64,000 nt of DNA from positions 321,039 to 385,038 of the forward strand of contig JAQNBH010000128.1 in the NCBI GenBank assembly GCA_028752905.1, given 5' to 3'. Under the pieces are notes generated by a model. That model ran no database searches and was not told the DNA's origin. It saw only the letters and a list, made by a program, of their open reading frames with translations. Source of the stretch: Cladorhizidae sp. MBARI D1340-BT2 (lineage: Eukaryota; Porifera; Demospongiae; Poecilosclerida; Cladorhizidae). Positions 10,748 to 22,720 of this stretch are shown here, in pieces. Made by a program: the position numbers and the translations under genes. Every line of letters starts with the position of its first letter. The stretch's first letter is position 1.

Positions 10748-13700
10748 ACTAACACTAGTCATTGTCCAAGCCCTAACCCTAGTCATTGTCCAAGCCTTAA
10801 CCCTAGTCATTGTCCAAGCCCTAACCCTAGTCATTGTCCAAGCCCTAACCCTAGTCATTGTCCAAGCCCTAACCCTAGTCATTGTCCAAGCCCTAACCCT
10901 AGTCATTGTCCAAGCCCTAACCCTAGTCATTGTCCAAGCCCTAACACTAGTTCATTGTCCAAGCCCTAACCCTAGTCATTGTCCAAGCCTTAACCCTAGT
11001 CATTGTCCAAGCCCTAACCCTAGTCATTGTCCAAGCCCTAACCCTAGTCATTGTCCAAGCCCTAACCCTAGTCATTGTCCAAGCCCTAACCCTAGTCATT
11101 GTCCAAGCCCTAACCCTAGTCATTGTCCAAGCCCTAACACTAGTTCATTGTCTAAGCCCTAACCCTAGTCATTGTCCAAGCCCTAACCCTAGTCATTGTC
11201 CAAGCCCTTACCCTAGTCATTGTCCAAGCCCTAACCCTAGTCATTGTCCAAGCCTTAACCCTAGTCATTGTCCAAGCCCTAACCCTAGTCATTGTCCAAG
11301 CCCTAACCCTAGTCATTGTCCAAGCCATAACCCTAGTCATTGTCCAAGCCCTAACCCTAGTTCATTGTCCAAGCCCTAACCCTAGTCATTGTCCAAGCCC
11401 TAACCCTAGTCATTGTCCAAGCCCTAACCCTAGTCATTGACCAAGCCCTAACCCTAGTCATTGTCCAGGCCCAAACACTAGTCATTGTCCAAGCCCTAAC
11501 CCTAGTCATTGTCCAAGCCCAAACCCTAGTCATTGTCCAAGCCCTAACCCTAGTCATTGTCCAAGCCCTAACCCTAGTTATTGTCCAAGCCCTAACACTA
11601 GTCATTGTCCAGGCCCTAACACTAGTCATTGTCCAATCCCTAACCCTAGTCATTGTCCAAGTCCTAACCCTAGTCATTGTCCAGGCCCTAACACTAGTCA
11701 TTGTCCAAGCCCTAACACTAGTCATTGTCCAGGCCCTAACACTAGTCATTGTCCAAGCCCTAACCCTATTCATTGTCCAAGCCCTAACCCTAGTCATTGT
11801 CCAAGCCTTAACACTAGTCAATGTCAAAGCCCTAACCCTAGTCATTGTCCAAGCCCTAACCCTAGTCATTGTCCAAGCCCTAACCCTTGTCATTGTCCAA
11901 GCCCTAACACTAGTCATTGTCCAAGCCCTAACCCTAGTCATTGTCCAAGCCCTAACACTAGTCATTGTCCAAGCCCTAACCCTAGTCATTGTCCAAGCCC
12001 TAACCCTAGTCATTGTCCTAGTCCTAACCCTAGTCATTGTCCAAGCCCTAACACTAGTCATTGTCCAGTCCCTATTGTCCAAGCCCTAACCCTAGTCATT
12101 GTCCAATCCCTAACCCTAGTCATTGTCCAAGCCCTAACACTAGTCATTGTCCAAGCCCTAACCCTAGTCATTGTCCAAGGACTAACCCTAGTCATTGTCC
12201 AAGCCCTAACACTAGTCATTCTCCAAGTCCTAACCCAAGTAATTGTCCATGCCCTAACCCTAGTCATTGTCCAAGCCCTAACCCTAGTAATTTTCCAAGC
12301 CTTAACCCTAGTCATTGTCCAAGCCCTAACCCTAGTCATTGTCCAAGCCCTAACCCTAGTCATTATCCAAGCCCTAACCCTAGTCATTGTCCAAGCCCTA
12401 ACCCTAGTCATTGTCCAAGCCCTAACCCTAGTCATTGTCCAAGCCCTAACCCTAGTCATTGTCCAAGCCCTAACCCTAGTCATTGTCCAAGCCCTAACAC
12501 TAGTCATTGTCCAAGCCCAAATCCTAGTCATTGTCCAAGCCCTAACCCTAGTCATTGTCCAAGCCCTAACCCTAGTTATTGTCCAAGCCCTAACCCTAGT
12601 CATTGTCCAAGCCCTAACCCTAGTCATTGTCCAAGCCCTAACCCTAGTCATTGTCCAAGCACTAACTCCAGTCATTGTCCAAGCCCTAACCCTAGTCATT
12701 GTCCAAGCCCTAACCCTAGTCATTGTCCAAGCCCTAACACTAGTCATTGTCCAAGCCCAAACCCTAGTCATTGTCCAAGCCCTAACCCTAGTCATTGTCC
12801 AAGCCCTAACCCTAGTCATTGTCCAAGCCCTAAGACTATTCATTGTCCAAGCCCTAACCCTAGTCATTGTCCAAGCCTTAACACTAGTCAATGTCAAAGC
12901 CCTAACCCTAGTCATTGTCCAAGCCCTAACACTAGTCATTGTCCAAGCCCTAACCCTAGTCATTGTCCAAGCCCTAACCCTAGTCATTGTCCAAGCCCTA
13001 ACCCTAGTCATTGTCCAAGCCCTAACCCTAGTCATTGTCCAAGCCCTAACCCTAGTCATTGTCCTAGCCCTAACCCTAGTCATTGTCCTAGTCCTAACCC
13101 TAGTCATTGTCCAAGCCCTAACCCTAGTCATTGTCCAAGCCCTAACACTAGTCATTGTCCAAGCCTTAACCCTAGTCATTGTCCAAGCCCTAACCCTAGT
13201 CATTGTCCAAGCCCTAACCCTAGTCATTGTCCAAGGACTAACCCTAGTCATTGTCCAAGCCCTAACACTAGTCATTCTCCAAGTCCTAACCCAAGTCATT
13301 GTCCATGCCCTAACCCTAGTCATTGCCCTAACCCTAGTAATTTTCCAAGCCCTAACCCTAGTCATTGTCCAAGCCCTAACCCTAGTCATTGTCCAAGCCC
13401 TAACCCTAGTCATTGTCCAAGCCCTAACCCTAGTCATTGTCCAAGCCCTAACCCTAGTCATTGTCCAAGCCCTAACCCTAGTCATTGTCCAAGCCCTAAC
13501 CCTAGTCATTGTCCAAGCCCTAATCCTAGTCATTGTCCAAGCCCTAACCCTAGTCATTGTCTAAGCCCTAACCCTAGTCATGGTCCAGGCTCTAACCCTA
13601 GTCATTGTCCAAGCCCTAACACTAGTCATTGTCCGAGCCCTAACCCTAGTCATTGTCCAAGCCCTAACCCTAGTCATTGTCCAAGCCCTAACCCTAGTCA

Positions 13701-14370
13701 TTGCCCAAGCCCTAATCCTAGTCATTGTCCAATCCCTAACCCTAGTCATTGTCCAAGCCCTAACCCTAGTCATTGTCCAAGCCCTAACCCTAGTCATTGT
13801 CCAAGCCCTAACCCTAGTCATTGTCCAAGCCCTAACCCTAGTCATTGTCTAAGCCCTAACCCTAGTCATTGTCCAAGCCCTAACACTAGTCATTGTCCAA
13901 GCCCTAACACTAGTCATTGTCCAAGCCCTAACCCTAGTCATTGTCCAAGCCCTAACCCTAGTCATTGCCCAAGCCCTAATCCTAGTCATTGTCCAAGCCC
14001 TAACCCTAGTCATTGTCCAAGCCCTAACCCTAGTCATTGTCCAAGCCCTAACCCTAGTTATTGTCCAAGCCCTAACCCTAGTCATTGTCCAAGCCCTAAC
14101 CCTAGTCATTGTCCAAGCCCTAACCCTAGTCATTGTCCAAGCCCTAACACTAGTCCTTTTCCAAGCCCTAACCCTAGTCATTGTGCAAGCCCTAACCCTA
14201 GTCATTGTCCAAGCCCTAACCCTAGTCATTGTCCAAGACCTAACCCTAGTCATTGTCCAAGACCTAACCCTAGTCATTGTCTAAGCCCTAACCCTAATCA
14301 TTGTCCAAGCCCTAACCCTAGTCATAATCCAAGCCCTAACCCTAGTCATTGCACTAACCCTAGTCATTGC
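10748..14370. repeat. 24-bp satellite with telomere-like CCCTAACCCTAG core
   Basis: About 150 units of 24 bp: TCATTGTCCAAG followed by CCCTAACCCTAG. The core holds one perfect and one variant copy of the metazoan telomeric C-strand hexamer. Variants such as AACACTAG, AGGACTAAC and TCTCCAAG recur as linked groups: the group at 12,181-12,310 reappears 1,056 bp (44 units) later at 13,237, so part of the array is a higher-order duplication. All units keep one orientation. The array is open on both strands (792 codons of PSHCPSPN on plus), which follows from the period and is not taken as coding. Confidence 0.95.
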
Positions 14371-15659
14371 ATTCCGACATATATATATATACATATTAAC
14401 ACACTGACCACACCTCTTCACCCAAGTCTTATACGCTGACATACACAGAGCAATGTGCCCCTCCCTCCCCATACGGACATCCACATCAAGCAAAGTGTGC
14501 CAGGGGGACGTGTGTAAAGTATTTCTGGCGTGTACTCACCTGTCGTATGTGGACGTCTTCAAGAAATACCTCAGCAGTCTAGTCATACCAACTAAGATGT
14601 ATTATCACCTCCTCAATGTCTGTCTGTGTGTGTGTGAACATATTAACTGTTAAAGGTCAAAGTCCTAATTAGGTGGCATGAACATAACTTGACAGAGCAA
14701 GTTGACCCTTAGCAAGGGATAAGGTGCAAGGTCAAAGGTCAACGAGAAGGATCTGTCTTTTTATGAGTTTTCAAGTTAATCTCTAGCAACCATCAGAGAT
14801 GTCCCTAGCAAGCTTATGGGATAGCAGTAGTGTTGTAACTAAATGTAGTCATGAAGAAGGTGCCCCTGTTGCAGGCAGCAAATGTGGGTAGTGCAAAATC
14901 ATGGACTTTGTGCATTGTGCAGCACAAAGTCATGCTGCCAGTTTGCCCAGACCCTCTCCATGTGTGCATATTGAGAGGTAGGCTGGAGCAACACATCAAC
15001 CAACAAGACACTACTTTAGCCACCCTTTACCAGTATTAGATCAACTCCAGATCAACTCCATCACAGACTTGCTTCTTCACCAGCATTGCAGGAGAGCAGT
15101 CCGTCACTAACCCATGTAGCGTTAAGTTTCACCTTGTGGCCCGTCCAACTGTCAGTGATAAACATTTTAAACGGCAACCACAACAAAGTAACAACGCTAA
15201 GATTAAATGGCTCCAGATTTCTCCGAGGTAGGTACAGGCCTCTACGCACCAGGTTCAACTTCAGAGGTCAAATATACTGCTAGTTGATAGAGAAATCCTT
15301 CGTTTCCTTGGGTAGATATCCGTCACTTTGAAGGGAGTCAAAACTAGGACGATCAGTGGATTCGTAAATAATTATTGGTGCGCGATCCCGACGTGGACGA
15401 CGAAGTCACTTATAGGGCCAGATTATTTGCACGCGCGAAGTAAGACGCGCGATAAGGAGCTAAGGCAGAACTTCGGACCCTAGTCGTCACAGGGAATCTT
15501 TATTTCGGCCGTATTAAATAATCTCTTGTATGATGAACATTGGCTTATTCCCTATAGTCCTTTATTAGTGCTGATAATGGGGGACAAGAAGAGAGGACTC
15601 ATGCCCTGCAGGCCTGCTAATAATTGATGAGCATGCATGAGATAATGGACATTTTGTGG
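14371..15659. other. Unique intergenic sequence
   Basis: A non-repetitive stretch without a convincing gene. It contains CAAGGTCAAAGGTCAAC near 14,729 (nuclear-receptor-like direct repeat) and a CG-richer part at 15,380-15,450. An ATG at 15,207 reads seven codons to a consensus-like donor GAG|GTAGGT (15,225-15,230). None of these is enough to call a gene. Confidence 0.4.
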
Positions 15660-16190
15660 GAGGAGGCCACAACCTATTTATTATAATTTTATTTTATTAT
15701 TATATGTTTATTATTTAAAAAATATTATCATTATTGTCGTTGTTATTATTATTACTATTTATTTATTATTAAATTTTGTTACTATTATTGTTACTATTAT
15801 TAACACCTTCTCAATAATCAATTTTCATTCACTCGACGTTTAGAATATATGCTCTAGTCTTCATCAGGAATATTGAAGACTAGAGCATCTAGTCGAAATG
15901 TTGAGTTATTGAGAAGGTGATTTTAATGTTATTATGTATTGTAAATAATTGTTGTTTTATTCCTAGTCCTCATCCGGAATAATGAGACGCTAAGGCTCGC
16001 GTGAGCCTGTTATATACCTGTAGCTAGCTATCCACCACATGCGCCTATATGGCACATGCACCGGATGTAAAAAAAAAAATAATAAAATAACAAACACATT
16101 AATTAATTAATAATAAAAAATAAATAAACAAATATAAATTTACATAAATAATAAATAAACATAAATATAAAACAACAATTACATGTAATA
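15660..16190. repeat. AT-rich low-complexity region
   Basis: Two A+T simple-sequence stretches (15,670-15,800 and 16,065-16,190), rich in TTATTATT and AATAAATAA patterns, flank the inverted repeat at 15,804-15,919. Confidence 0.7.
15804..15919. repeat. Imperfect palindrome of about 116 bp
   Basis: The outer arms CACCTTCTCAATAA (15,804-15,817) and its complement (15,906-15,919) enclose inner arms ATGCTCTAGTCTTCA (15,849-15,863) and its complement (15,874-15,888), with a 10-base loop. Between these, about 21 of 26 positions also pair. The same CTCTAGTCTTCATCAGGAAT sequence recurs as direct repeats at 17,190-17,345, suggesting a palindromic or fold-back element. Confidence 0.75.
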
Positions 16191-16194
16191 ATAA

Positions 16195-17100
16195 CATCCT
16201 ATCCCTCCATCCATTCTTAGCCACAATATTTATCAGCCTACCTTCCTCCACCTGTGCAGGCCCCTATCATCATAGACAATATTTTCTCCTCCCTCCTCTC
16301 TGCCAACTTCCTCCATCCCAAGTCCCCCAGCACTGCCACTCCTGCCACCATGTTGCTAGCCCCTAATAGGTTTCTTCCTACTCTCAGCTGAGCTGACTCT
16401 CTAATTTCCTACAAGCAGTCTTCCCTCTTGTCAGCCACACTTCAGCAGCATGTCCCAGGCTTGGCCTAGCCAACAGCTCCCACACCATCCTATATACCTC
16501 TCTATACAATTCTGCTTTTCCATTCACTTTACTCATCCACACTCACTGCCTTTCCAATACATTCCTCTTGCTTTAATCCTCATTTTCTCCAAATGTATAT
16601 ATATATTCCTTCTCAGTTTCTGATCAAACCACACCTCCAGGTATCTGAAGACTACTTCCAGCTCCTCTCCATCAATATTCCTCTTCACACTATTCTTCCC
16701 TTTCCCAGCGACCATTACCTTACTCTTCTTCTTATTAAACTTCAACTTCCATCTTATTGCATAGTCATATCCAACATTCCTTGCAACTCCACTCCTGTGC
16801 CCACCAACAACATAATATCATCAGCATAGAGTAATGCACCATACCATGTACGGTGCATGTACCATCCACCTTCAATCCCAGCTCAGCTACCTCTCACCAT
16901 TCCCGACAGATATATGATGTTGGTGACAAAGGACAAGCCTATATACCTAAGTCCCCTCTCTATCCCAAACCATCTCATGACCTCCATTCCATGCAGCACT
17001 ATCCTAACTTTCACCCCATTCATTGTAGAGACCTTCACACATTCTTATACATTTCTCCTCCAAGCCTTTGCGAAGTCAATGCAGTCTGAACTTTGGACTC
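16195..17100 (-). pseudogene. Non-LTR retrotransposon reverse transcriptase, heavily decayed
   Basis: The minus strand encodes a reverse-transcriptase trace in several frames. Residues such as CIDFAKAWR (from about 17,085), a palm motif YADDI (16,817-16,828), then MKFNKKKSKVMV (near 16,740), EVWFDQKLR (near 16,620), AAEVWLTRGK and ACRKLES (near 16,430), and a trailing DLGWRKLAERREEK (near 16,300) follow the order of the palm, thumb and downstream region of non-LTR elements. Frameshifts and stops separate the parts, and the longest uninterrupted piece is about 70 codons (16,533-16,745). The endonuclease and the C-terminal Cys/His motif are missing. The fragments at 23,155 and 30,449 may be 3' parts of a related element. 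It is a dead copy. Confidence 0.75.
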
Positions 17101-17189
17101 TTGTCGTCCTTGGCCATCGTTATTTCTGTTATCAATGAACTAACATTACAATAACCTTCCCAATTAATTGAAATTGTATTCTCTCGAAG

Positions 17190-17345
17190 TTTGGATTGAT
17201 GCTCTAGCCTTCATCAGGAATAATGACTAGATGCTCTAGCCATCATCAGGAATAATGACTACATGCTCTAGTCTTCATCAGGAATAATGACTAGATGCTC
17301 TAGCCTACAGTATAATGACTTGCTACTCTAGCCTTCATCAGGATA
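17190..17345. repeat. 32-bp direct repeat, about five units
   Basis: GCTCTAG recurs at 17,201, 17,233, 17,265 and 17,297, with a variant at 17,322, each followed by CTTCATCAGGAATAATGACT or a close form. It shares its core with the palindrome at 15,804-15,919. Confidence 0.8.
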
Positions 17346-17770
17346 GAATTTTGGTGGCGTGGTTTCAAGTTCAGGCTCTTGAGAGTAGCTCACCATCAGC
17401 CAGGAAAGTCCATTCCACAGTTTCAATTGAACCGATCACACTTTTGTGCTAGGCTGATATGTACAAAGCCACCTTCACTAGCAGCTCCTTCTGTCTTCTG
17501 GCCTGGTCCAAGATGGTGGCTTCCTCCAGATGTCCATTATCCCATGCATGCTCAGCAATTGCAAATGTCCCTTTAGTAGACGCTCAACCTTCATCAGGAA
17601 TAAAGCTTATATAATCTGGCCATTACACCTAAAGCCTTATTGAACTAGCAAGTCCTTGTCCAGTAAAAATACAAAAGCTAGATAGAGCTACTGCAGCTAA
17701 AACCTAGTTCTCTATTCTTGGGAGTAGATATATCTAGCTTTGTAGCAGGATGCCTGTGATATAATTATAT
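17346..17770. other. Unique spacer
   Basis: Non-repetitive sequence with one more CTTCATCAGGAAT copy at 17,589. I see no supported gene. Confidence 0.4.
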
Positions 17771-17774
17771 GATT

Positions 17775-17920
17775 ACTAATATAGTGCTCTTTCAACACAA
17801 TAACTTAGCTGTTACTAATATAGTGCTCTTTCAACACAAGAACTTAGTTCTTACTAATATAGTGCTCTTTCAACACAAGAACTTAGTTCTTACTAATATA
17901 GTGCTCTTTCAACAAGAACT
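17775..17920. repeat. 39-bp direct repeat, four units (family 39b)
   Basis: ACTAATATAGTGCTCTTTCA recurs at 17,775, 17,814, 17,853 and 17,892, spaced exactly 39 bp. It is unrelated to the longer 39-bp arrays. The TAGTGCTCTTTCAAC part also appears just after each 30-bp array (18,930 and 26,430). Confidence 0.85.
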
Positions 17921-18029
17921 TGAGTTGTGCAAGGCTATACTATAGAGTTGCTATAGTCCTAACAGCTGCTTAGCTCATATTGAACAAGTCCAGAGATAAA
18001 AACTTGCCAATTTGCAAATAGATTAGCAT

Positions 18030-18898
18030 AGAGCATCCTCTGAGCAACTAGATATCTGTAGAGCATCCTCTAGATATGTACAGAGCATCCTCTGAGCAAC
18101 TAGATATGTACAGAGCATCCTCTGAGCAACTAGATATGTACATAGCATCCTCTGAGCAACTAGATATGTACAGAGCATCCTCTGAGCAACTAGATATGTA
18201 CAGAGCATCCTCTGAGCAACTAGATATGTACAGAGCATCCTCTGAGCAACTAGATATGTACAGAGCATCCTCTGAGCAACTAGATATGTACAGAGCATCC
18301 TCTGGGCAACTAGATATGTACAGAGCATCCTCTGAGCAACTAGATATGTACAGAGCATCCTCTGAGCAACTAGATATGTACAGAGCATCCTCTGAGCAAC
18401 TAGATATGTACAGAGCATCCTCTGAGCAACTAGATATGTACAGAGTATCCTCTGGGCAACTAGATATGTACAGAGCATCCTCTGGGCAACTAGATATGTA
18501 CAGAGCATCCTCTGAGCAACTAGATATGTACAGAGCATCCTCTGGGAAACTAGATATGTACAGAGCATCCTCTGAGCAACTAGATATGTACAGAGCATCC
18601 TCTGAGCAACTAGATATGTACAGAGAATCCTCTGGGCAACTAGATATGTACAGAGCATCCTCTGAGCAACTAGATATGTACAGAGCATCCTCTGAGCAAC
18701 TAGATATGTACAGAGCACCCTCTGAGCAACTAGATATGTACAGAGCATCCTCTGAGCAACTAGATATGTACAGAGCATCCTCTGGGCAACTAGATATGTA
18801 CAGAGCATCCTCTGAGCAACTAGATATGTACAGAGCATCCTCTGAGCAACTAGATATGTACAGAGCATCCTCTGAGCAACTAGATATGTACAGAGCAT
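18030..18898. repeat. 30-bp minisatellite, array of copy Y1
   Basis: About 28 units of 30 bp: CAGAGCATCCTCTGAGCAAC then TAGATATGTA. The left edge (18,030-18,066) has degenerate, partial units, a natural array edge. The array is open on both strands (MYRASSEQLD on plus, MLCTYLVAQR on minus) because the period is a multiple of 3. Confidence 0.97.
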
Positions 18899-19266
18899 CT
18901 TCAGTGACTTCAGCCAGCTACTTATCAGTGTAGTGCTCTTTCAACGAAGACCCCCATTACAGCAAGAGTAGTAGCTACTTGGAGATGCTGTAGTCCTAGA
19001 GCTGCTAGTGCCCCTCCCCCTCAATAGCAACTATATAGTTTAGTAGGAGCATAATTATGTTAAATAATTATGTAATCTCCTTTGTACTTTTCAACTTATC
19101 TTAAATGCACCCCATCATGACAAGACTCACTCACTTACTGCCCCCCCCCCCCCTTCTACTAGAGATGGCATGTTCCCTGTGCAGGTGTGCCTATGATGAC
19201 ATAACTTGCTTGGTAAGCCTCTCCTCACAACTGCAAGCCTTCCTGTCCTAGAGATGCACCAAACAT

Positions 19267-19600
19267 GATGAAGGAGCAAGTGAGGAGGAACTGTTCCAAG
19301 CACACACACAAACTAGAAGGAAGGAGCAAGTGAGGAGGAACTGTTCCCAGCACACACACAAACTAGAAGGAGCAAGTGAGGAAGAACTGTTCCCAGCACA
19401 CACACACAAACTAGAAGGAGCAAGTGAGGAAGAACTGTTCCCAGCACACACACAAACTAGAAGGAGCAAGTGAGGAAGAACTGTTCCCAGAACACACACA
19501 CAAACTAGAAGGAGCAAGTGAGGAAGAACTGTTCCCAGCACACACACAAACTAGAAGGAGCAAGTGAGGAAGAACTGTTCCCAGCACACACACAAACATG
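19267..19600. repeat. 46/48-bp minisatellite, copy Y1
   Basis: Seven units of AAGGAGCAAGTGAGGAAGAA, CTGTTCCCAGC and a (CA)n tail. Unit length alternates between 46 and 48 bp (starts 19,271, 19,321, 19,367, 19,415, 19,461, 19,509, 19,555) according to the number of CA dinucleotides. A poly-C tract precedes the array (about 19,140). Confidence 0.9.
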
Positions 19601-19740
19601 CACTCTGTTGAATGGAAGACTAAACATTCAAGGAATATGTACATGTTGAAGAATGGAAAATATACGAGCTATATAGCTAAGCAGTTCTAATAACAATATG
19701 ATAAATAGAAATAATGACAATAGAAACAGACATCAAGTGC

Positions 19741-19893
19741 CTAATGGAGTGTGTTCTTCTGCTCTGTATCAGTAGAAGCTGGCGTGCCCAGAGTGAGGGT
19801 GTAGAATTGGTTGAAGTCAAGTCGGAAGTGCAGAAATTGGAGGGTCTGTTCCAAGCTTCCTCGCAAGTCCTTCATCAGCTCTCCTATCAATCC
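19741..19893 (-). other. Coding-like stretch, possible terminal exon
   Basis: On the minus strand a 50-codon open stretch (GLIGELMKDLRGSLEQ at its start, QKNTLH before the TAG stop) follows an AG dinucleotide that could be a splice acceptor. In Y2 (offset about 7.46 kb) the only difference I see inside it is synonymous in this frame but changes Arg to Cys in the competing plus-strand frame (19,714-19,989). I do not recognise the protein and find no poly(A) signal nearby. Confidence 0.2.
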
Positions 19894-20204
19894 CTACACA
19901 TAGAACACTCACATATATGGCACGTCACCAAACCCACACATCATGAATTCATGTGTGGTAAGGTAATGCTCAATATTGAATATTCATGATGTTTGGCAAG
20001 ATTATGGTTGATGTTAGAGATCAAAAGTATACACCACACATATCATAAAGTATACACCACATTCTAATGTATGTGCATACTCTCAGCTCGTGTTGCTGGC
20101 TGGGAGGAGAGTGTGTGTGTATATGCTCAAACATGTATTCTCAAGTGCCTGGAAGAGCTTCAGAACAATAATTATGTGTAGTTAGTAGAGCAATAGGCAA
20201 AACA

Positions 20205-21755
20205 TCATAGTGTGTATATGAGGACTCATGTATAACTTATCCTAGCCCACAGTGTGTATATGAGGACTCATGTATAACTTATCCTAGCTCACAGTGTGTA
20301 TATGAGGACTCATGTATAACTTATCCTAGCCCACAGTGTGTATATGAGGACTCATGTATAACTTATCCTAGCTCACAGTGTGTATATGAGGACTCATGTA
20401 TAACTTATCCTAGTATATGAGGACTCATGTATAACTTATCCTAGCCCACAGTGTGTATATGAGGACTCATGTATAACTTCTCTTAGCTCACAGTGTGTAT
20501 ATGAGGACTCATGTATAACTTATCCTAGCTCACAGTGTGTATATGAGGACTCATGCATAACTTATCCTAGCTCACAGTGTGTATATGAGGACTCATGCAT
20601 AACTTATCCTAGCTCACAGTGTGTATATGAGGACTCATGTATAACTTATCCTAGCTCACAGTGTGTATATGAGGACTCATGTATAACTTATCCTAGCTCA
20701 CAGTGTGTATATGAGGACTCATGTATAACTTATCCTAGCTCACAGTGTGTATATGAGGACTCATGTATAACTTATCCTAGCTCACAGTGTGTATATGAGG
20801 ACTCATGCATAACTTATCCTAGCTCACAGTGTGTATATGAGGACTCATGTATAACTTATCCTAGCTCACAGTGTGTATATGTGGACTCATGTATAACTTA
20901 TCCTAGCTCACAGTGTGTATATGAGGACTCATGTATAACTTATCCTAGCCCACAGTGTGTATATGAGGACTCATGTATAACTTATCCTAGCTCACAGTGT
21001 GTATATGAGGACTCATGTATAACTTATCCTAGCCCACAGTGTGTATATGAGGACTCATGTATAACTTATCCTAGCTCACAGTGTGTATATGAGGACTCAT
21101 GTATAACTTATCCTAGCCCACAGTGTGTATATGAGGACTCATGTATAACTTATCCTAGCCCACAGTGTGTATATGAGGACTCATGTATAACTTATCCTAG
21201 CTCACAGTGTGTACATGAGGACTCATGTATAACTTATCCTAGCCCACAGTGTGTACATGAGGACTCATGTATAACTTATCCTAGCCCACAGTGTGTACAT
21301 GAGGACTCATGTATAACTTATCCTAGCCCACAGTGTGTACATGAGGACTCATGTATAACTTATCCTAGCTCACAGTGTGTACATGAGGACTCATGTATAA
21401 CTTATCCTAGCTCACAGTGTGTACATGAGGACTCATGTATAACTTATCCTAGCTCACAGTGTGTACATGAGGACTCATGTATAACTTATCCTAGCTCACA
21501 GTGTGTACATGAGGACTCATGTATAACTTATCCTAGCTCACAGTGTGTACATGAGGACTGATGTATAACTTATCCTAGCTCACAGTGTGTACATGAGGAC
21601 TCATGTATAACTTATCCTAGCTCACAGTGTGTACATGAGGACTCATGTATAACTCCTGGCTCACAGTGTGTACATGAGGACTCATGTATAACTTATCCTA
21701 GCTCACAGTGTGTACATGAGGACTCATGTATAACTTATCCTAGCTCACAGTGTAG
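20205..21755. repeat. 42-bp minisatellite, copy Y1
   Basis: About 37 units of 42 bp: CACAGTGTGTATATGAGGAC then TCATGTATAACTTATCCTAG. Units in the right third carry GTACATGAGG instead of GTATATGAGG, a block-wise variant almost absent from the Y2 array. This shows independent homogenisation after the duplication. Confidence 0.97.
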
Positions 21756-21899
21756 CTAGGTATTATATACCTTGAAAATACACATCATGATACATGTCTG
21801 TTAGAGGGAGGTGAGGTAGAAATGCAATTACATTAAATTAAGATAGAGTAAAATAGATAGTAATGTTAGCAAAGGTTTAGTTACAATTAAATTGATATG

Positions 21900-22720
21900 T
21901 TAAACTGCATCTATCCTCACTTGGAGTTGCTCTATATTCACTGTTCCTTGAGAAAGTAGTTGCTGGAGGATCAATTTATTTGCAGTAAGTTTTGTTGCAG
22001 GTATACAGTGACATAGTTCTTCTGATATGAAATTGAACTATATTTCTTTGCTCTCAAAAAAACAACTAGCTGCTCAGGCATAGATATAGAGTGTACTTGC
22101 TTTAGGATAGATTCCTCTGTGGTAATTTTAGTTTCAGACATAATTATTCATTCTACAGAGGCATCTATACTTAGCTGGAATTGCCCTGAACTCCTTAACT
22201 CTGGAGAACTTGTTCTACAATAGGTGGAATTGTGATGCAGACATAGTGCAACAGAGTTATGTTACACTATATATCATCTTTGCTAATTACTCCAAATTAT
22301 TGTGCTATTGAAAAAGTGCTTGCTCCAGGATGAATTATTTTACTGCAAAGTATTTACATGCATAGCATGATAGAGTGAACTATTTATATTTAGCTAACTG
22401 GGTAGCACTGATTTCCTAGACTCTTAAAAAATTAGAAGCTCTAGGATAGATTTCTTTCCAATTTTTTGTAGCAGGCTAAGTGACAGAGATGCTGCACAAA
22501 CATCCTGGAATTTTTCCGACCGATTTCTTTCTCTCATGAACAATTAGTTGCTTTAGAATGGATAATCTTGCTCTGAATATGCAGAATGCTATGCTCAACT
22601 GGAATTGCTCCAAATATTTTGGCTCATGAAAAAGTAGTTACTCAAGTTTCATGCAGCATTAGGAGGAATTTCACTTTATGCAAAGTAAATTTCAGGATAT
22701 TTTTCATCTTATTATTAGGA
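21900..22720. repeat. Ancient degenerate repeats of about 100-150 bp
   Basis: The pattern of a CTC or TTG, then GAAAAAGT or a similar A-rich block, then TTGCTCCAGGAT-like and AATTTATTTT-GCAG-like sequence recurs near 21,940, 22,050, 22,300, 22,430, 22,545 and 22,630 with strong divergence. The same series is in Y2 (29,200-30,000), and its last part is in X (2,985-3,400). Confidence 0.4.

Noticed and set aside
12061..14439. Open reading frame of 792 codons (PSHCPSPN repeats) and its minus-strand counterparts
   Set aside because: The 24-bp period is divisible by 3 and the unit lacks stops in several frames on both strands. The frame begins and ends with the satellite. No splice, promoter or unique domain is seen.
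14453..15283. Several 60-70 codon ORFs in the unique region after the 24-bp satellite
   Set aside because: They overlap on both strands, lack recognisable domains and have lengths expected by chance.
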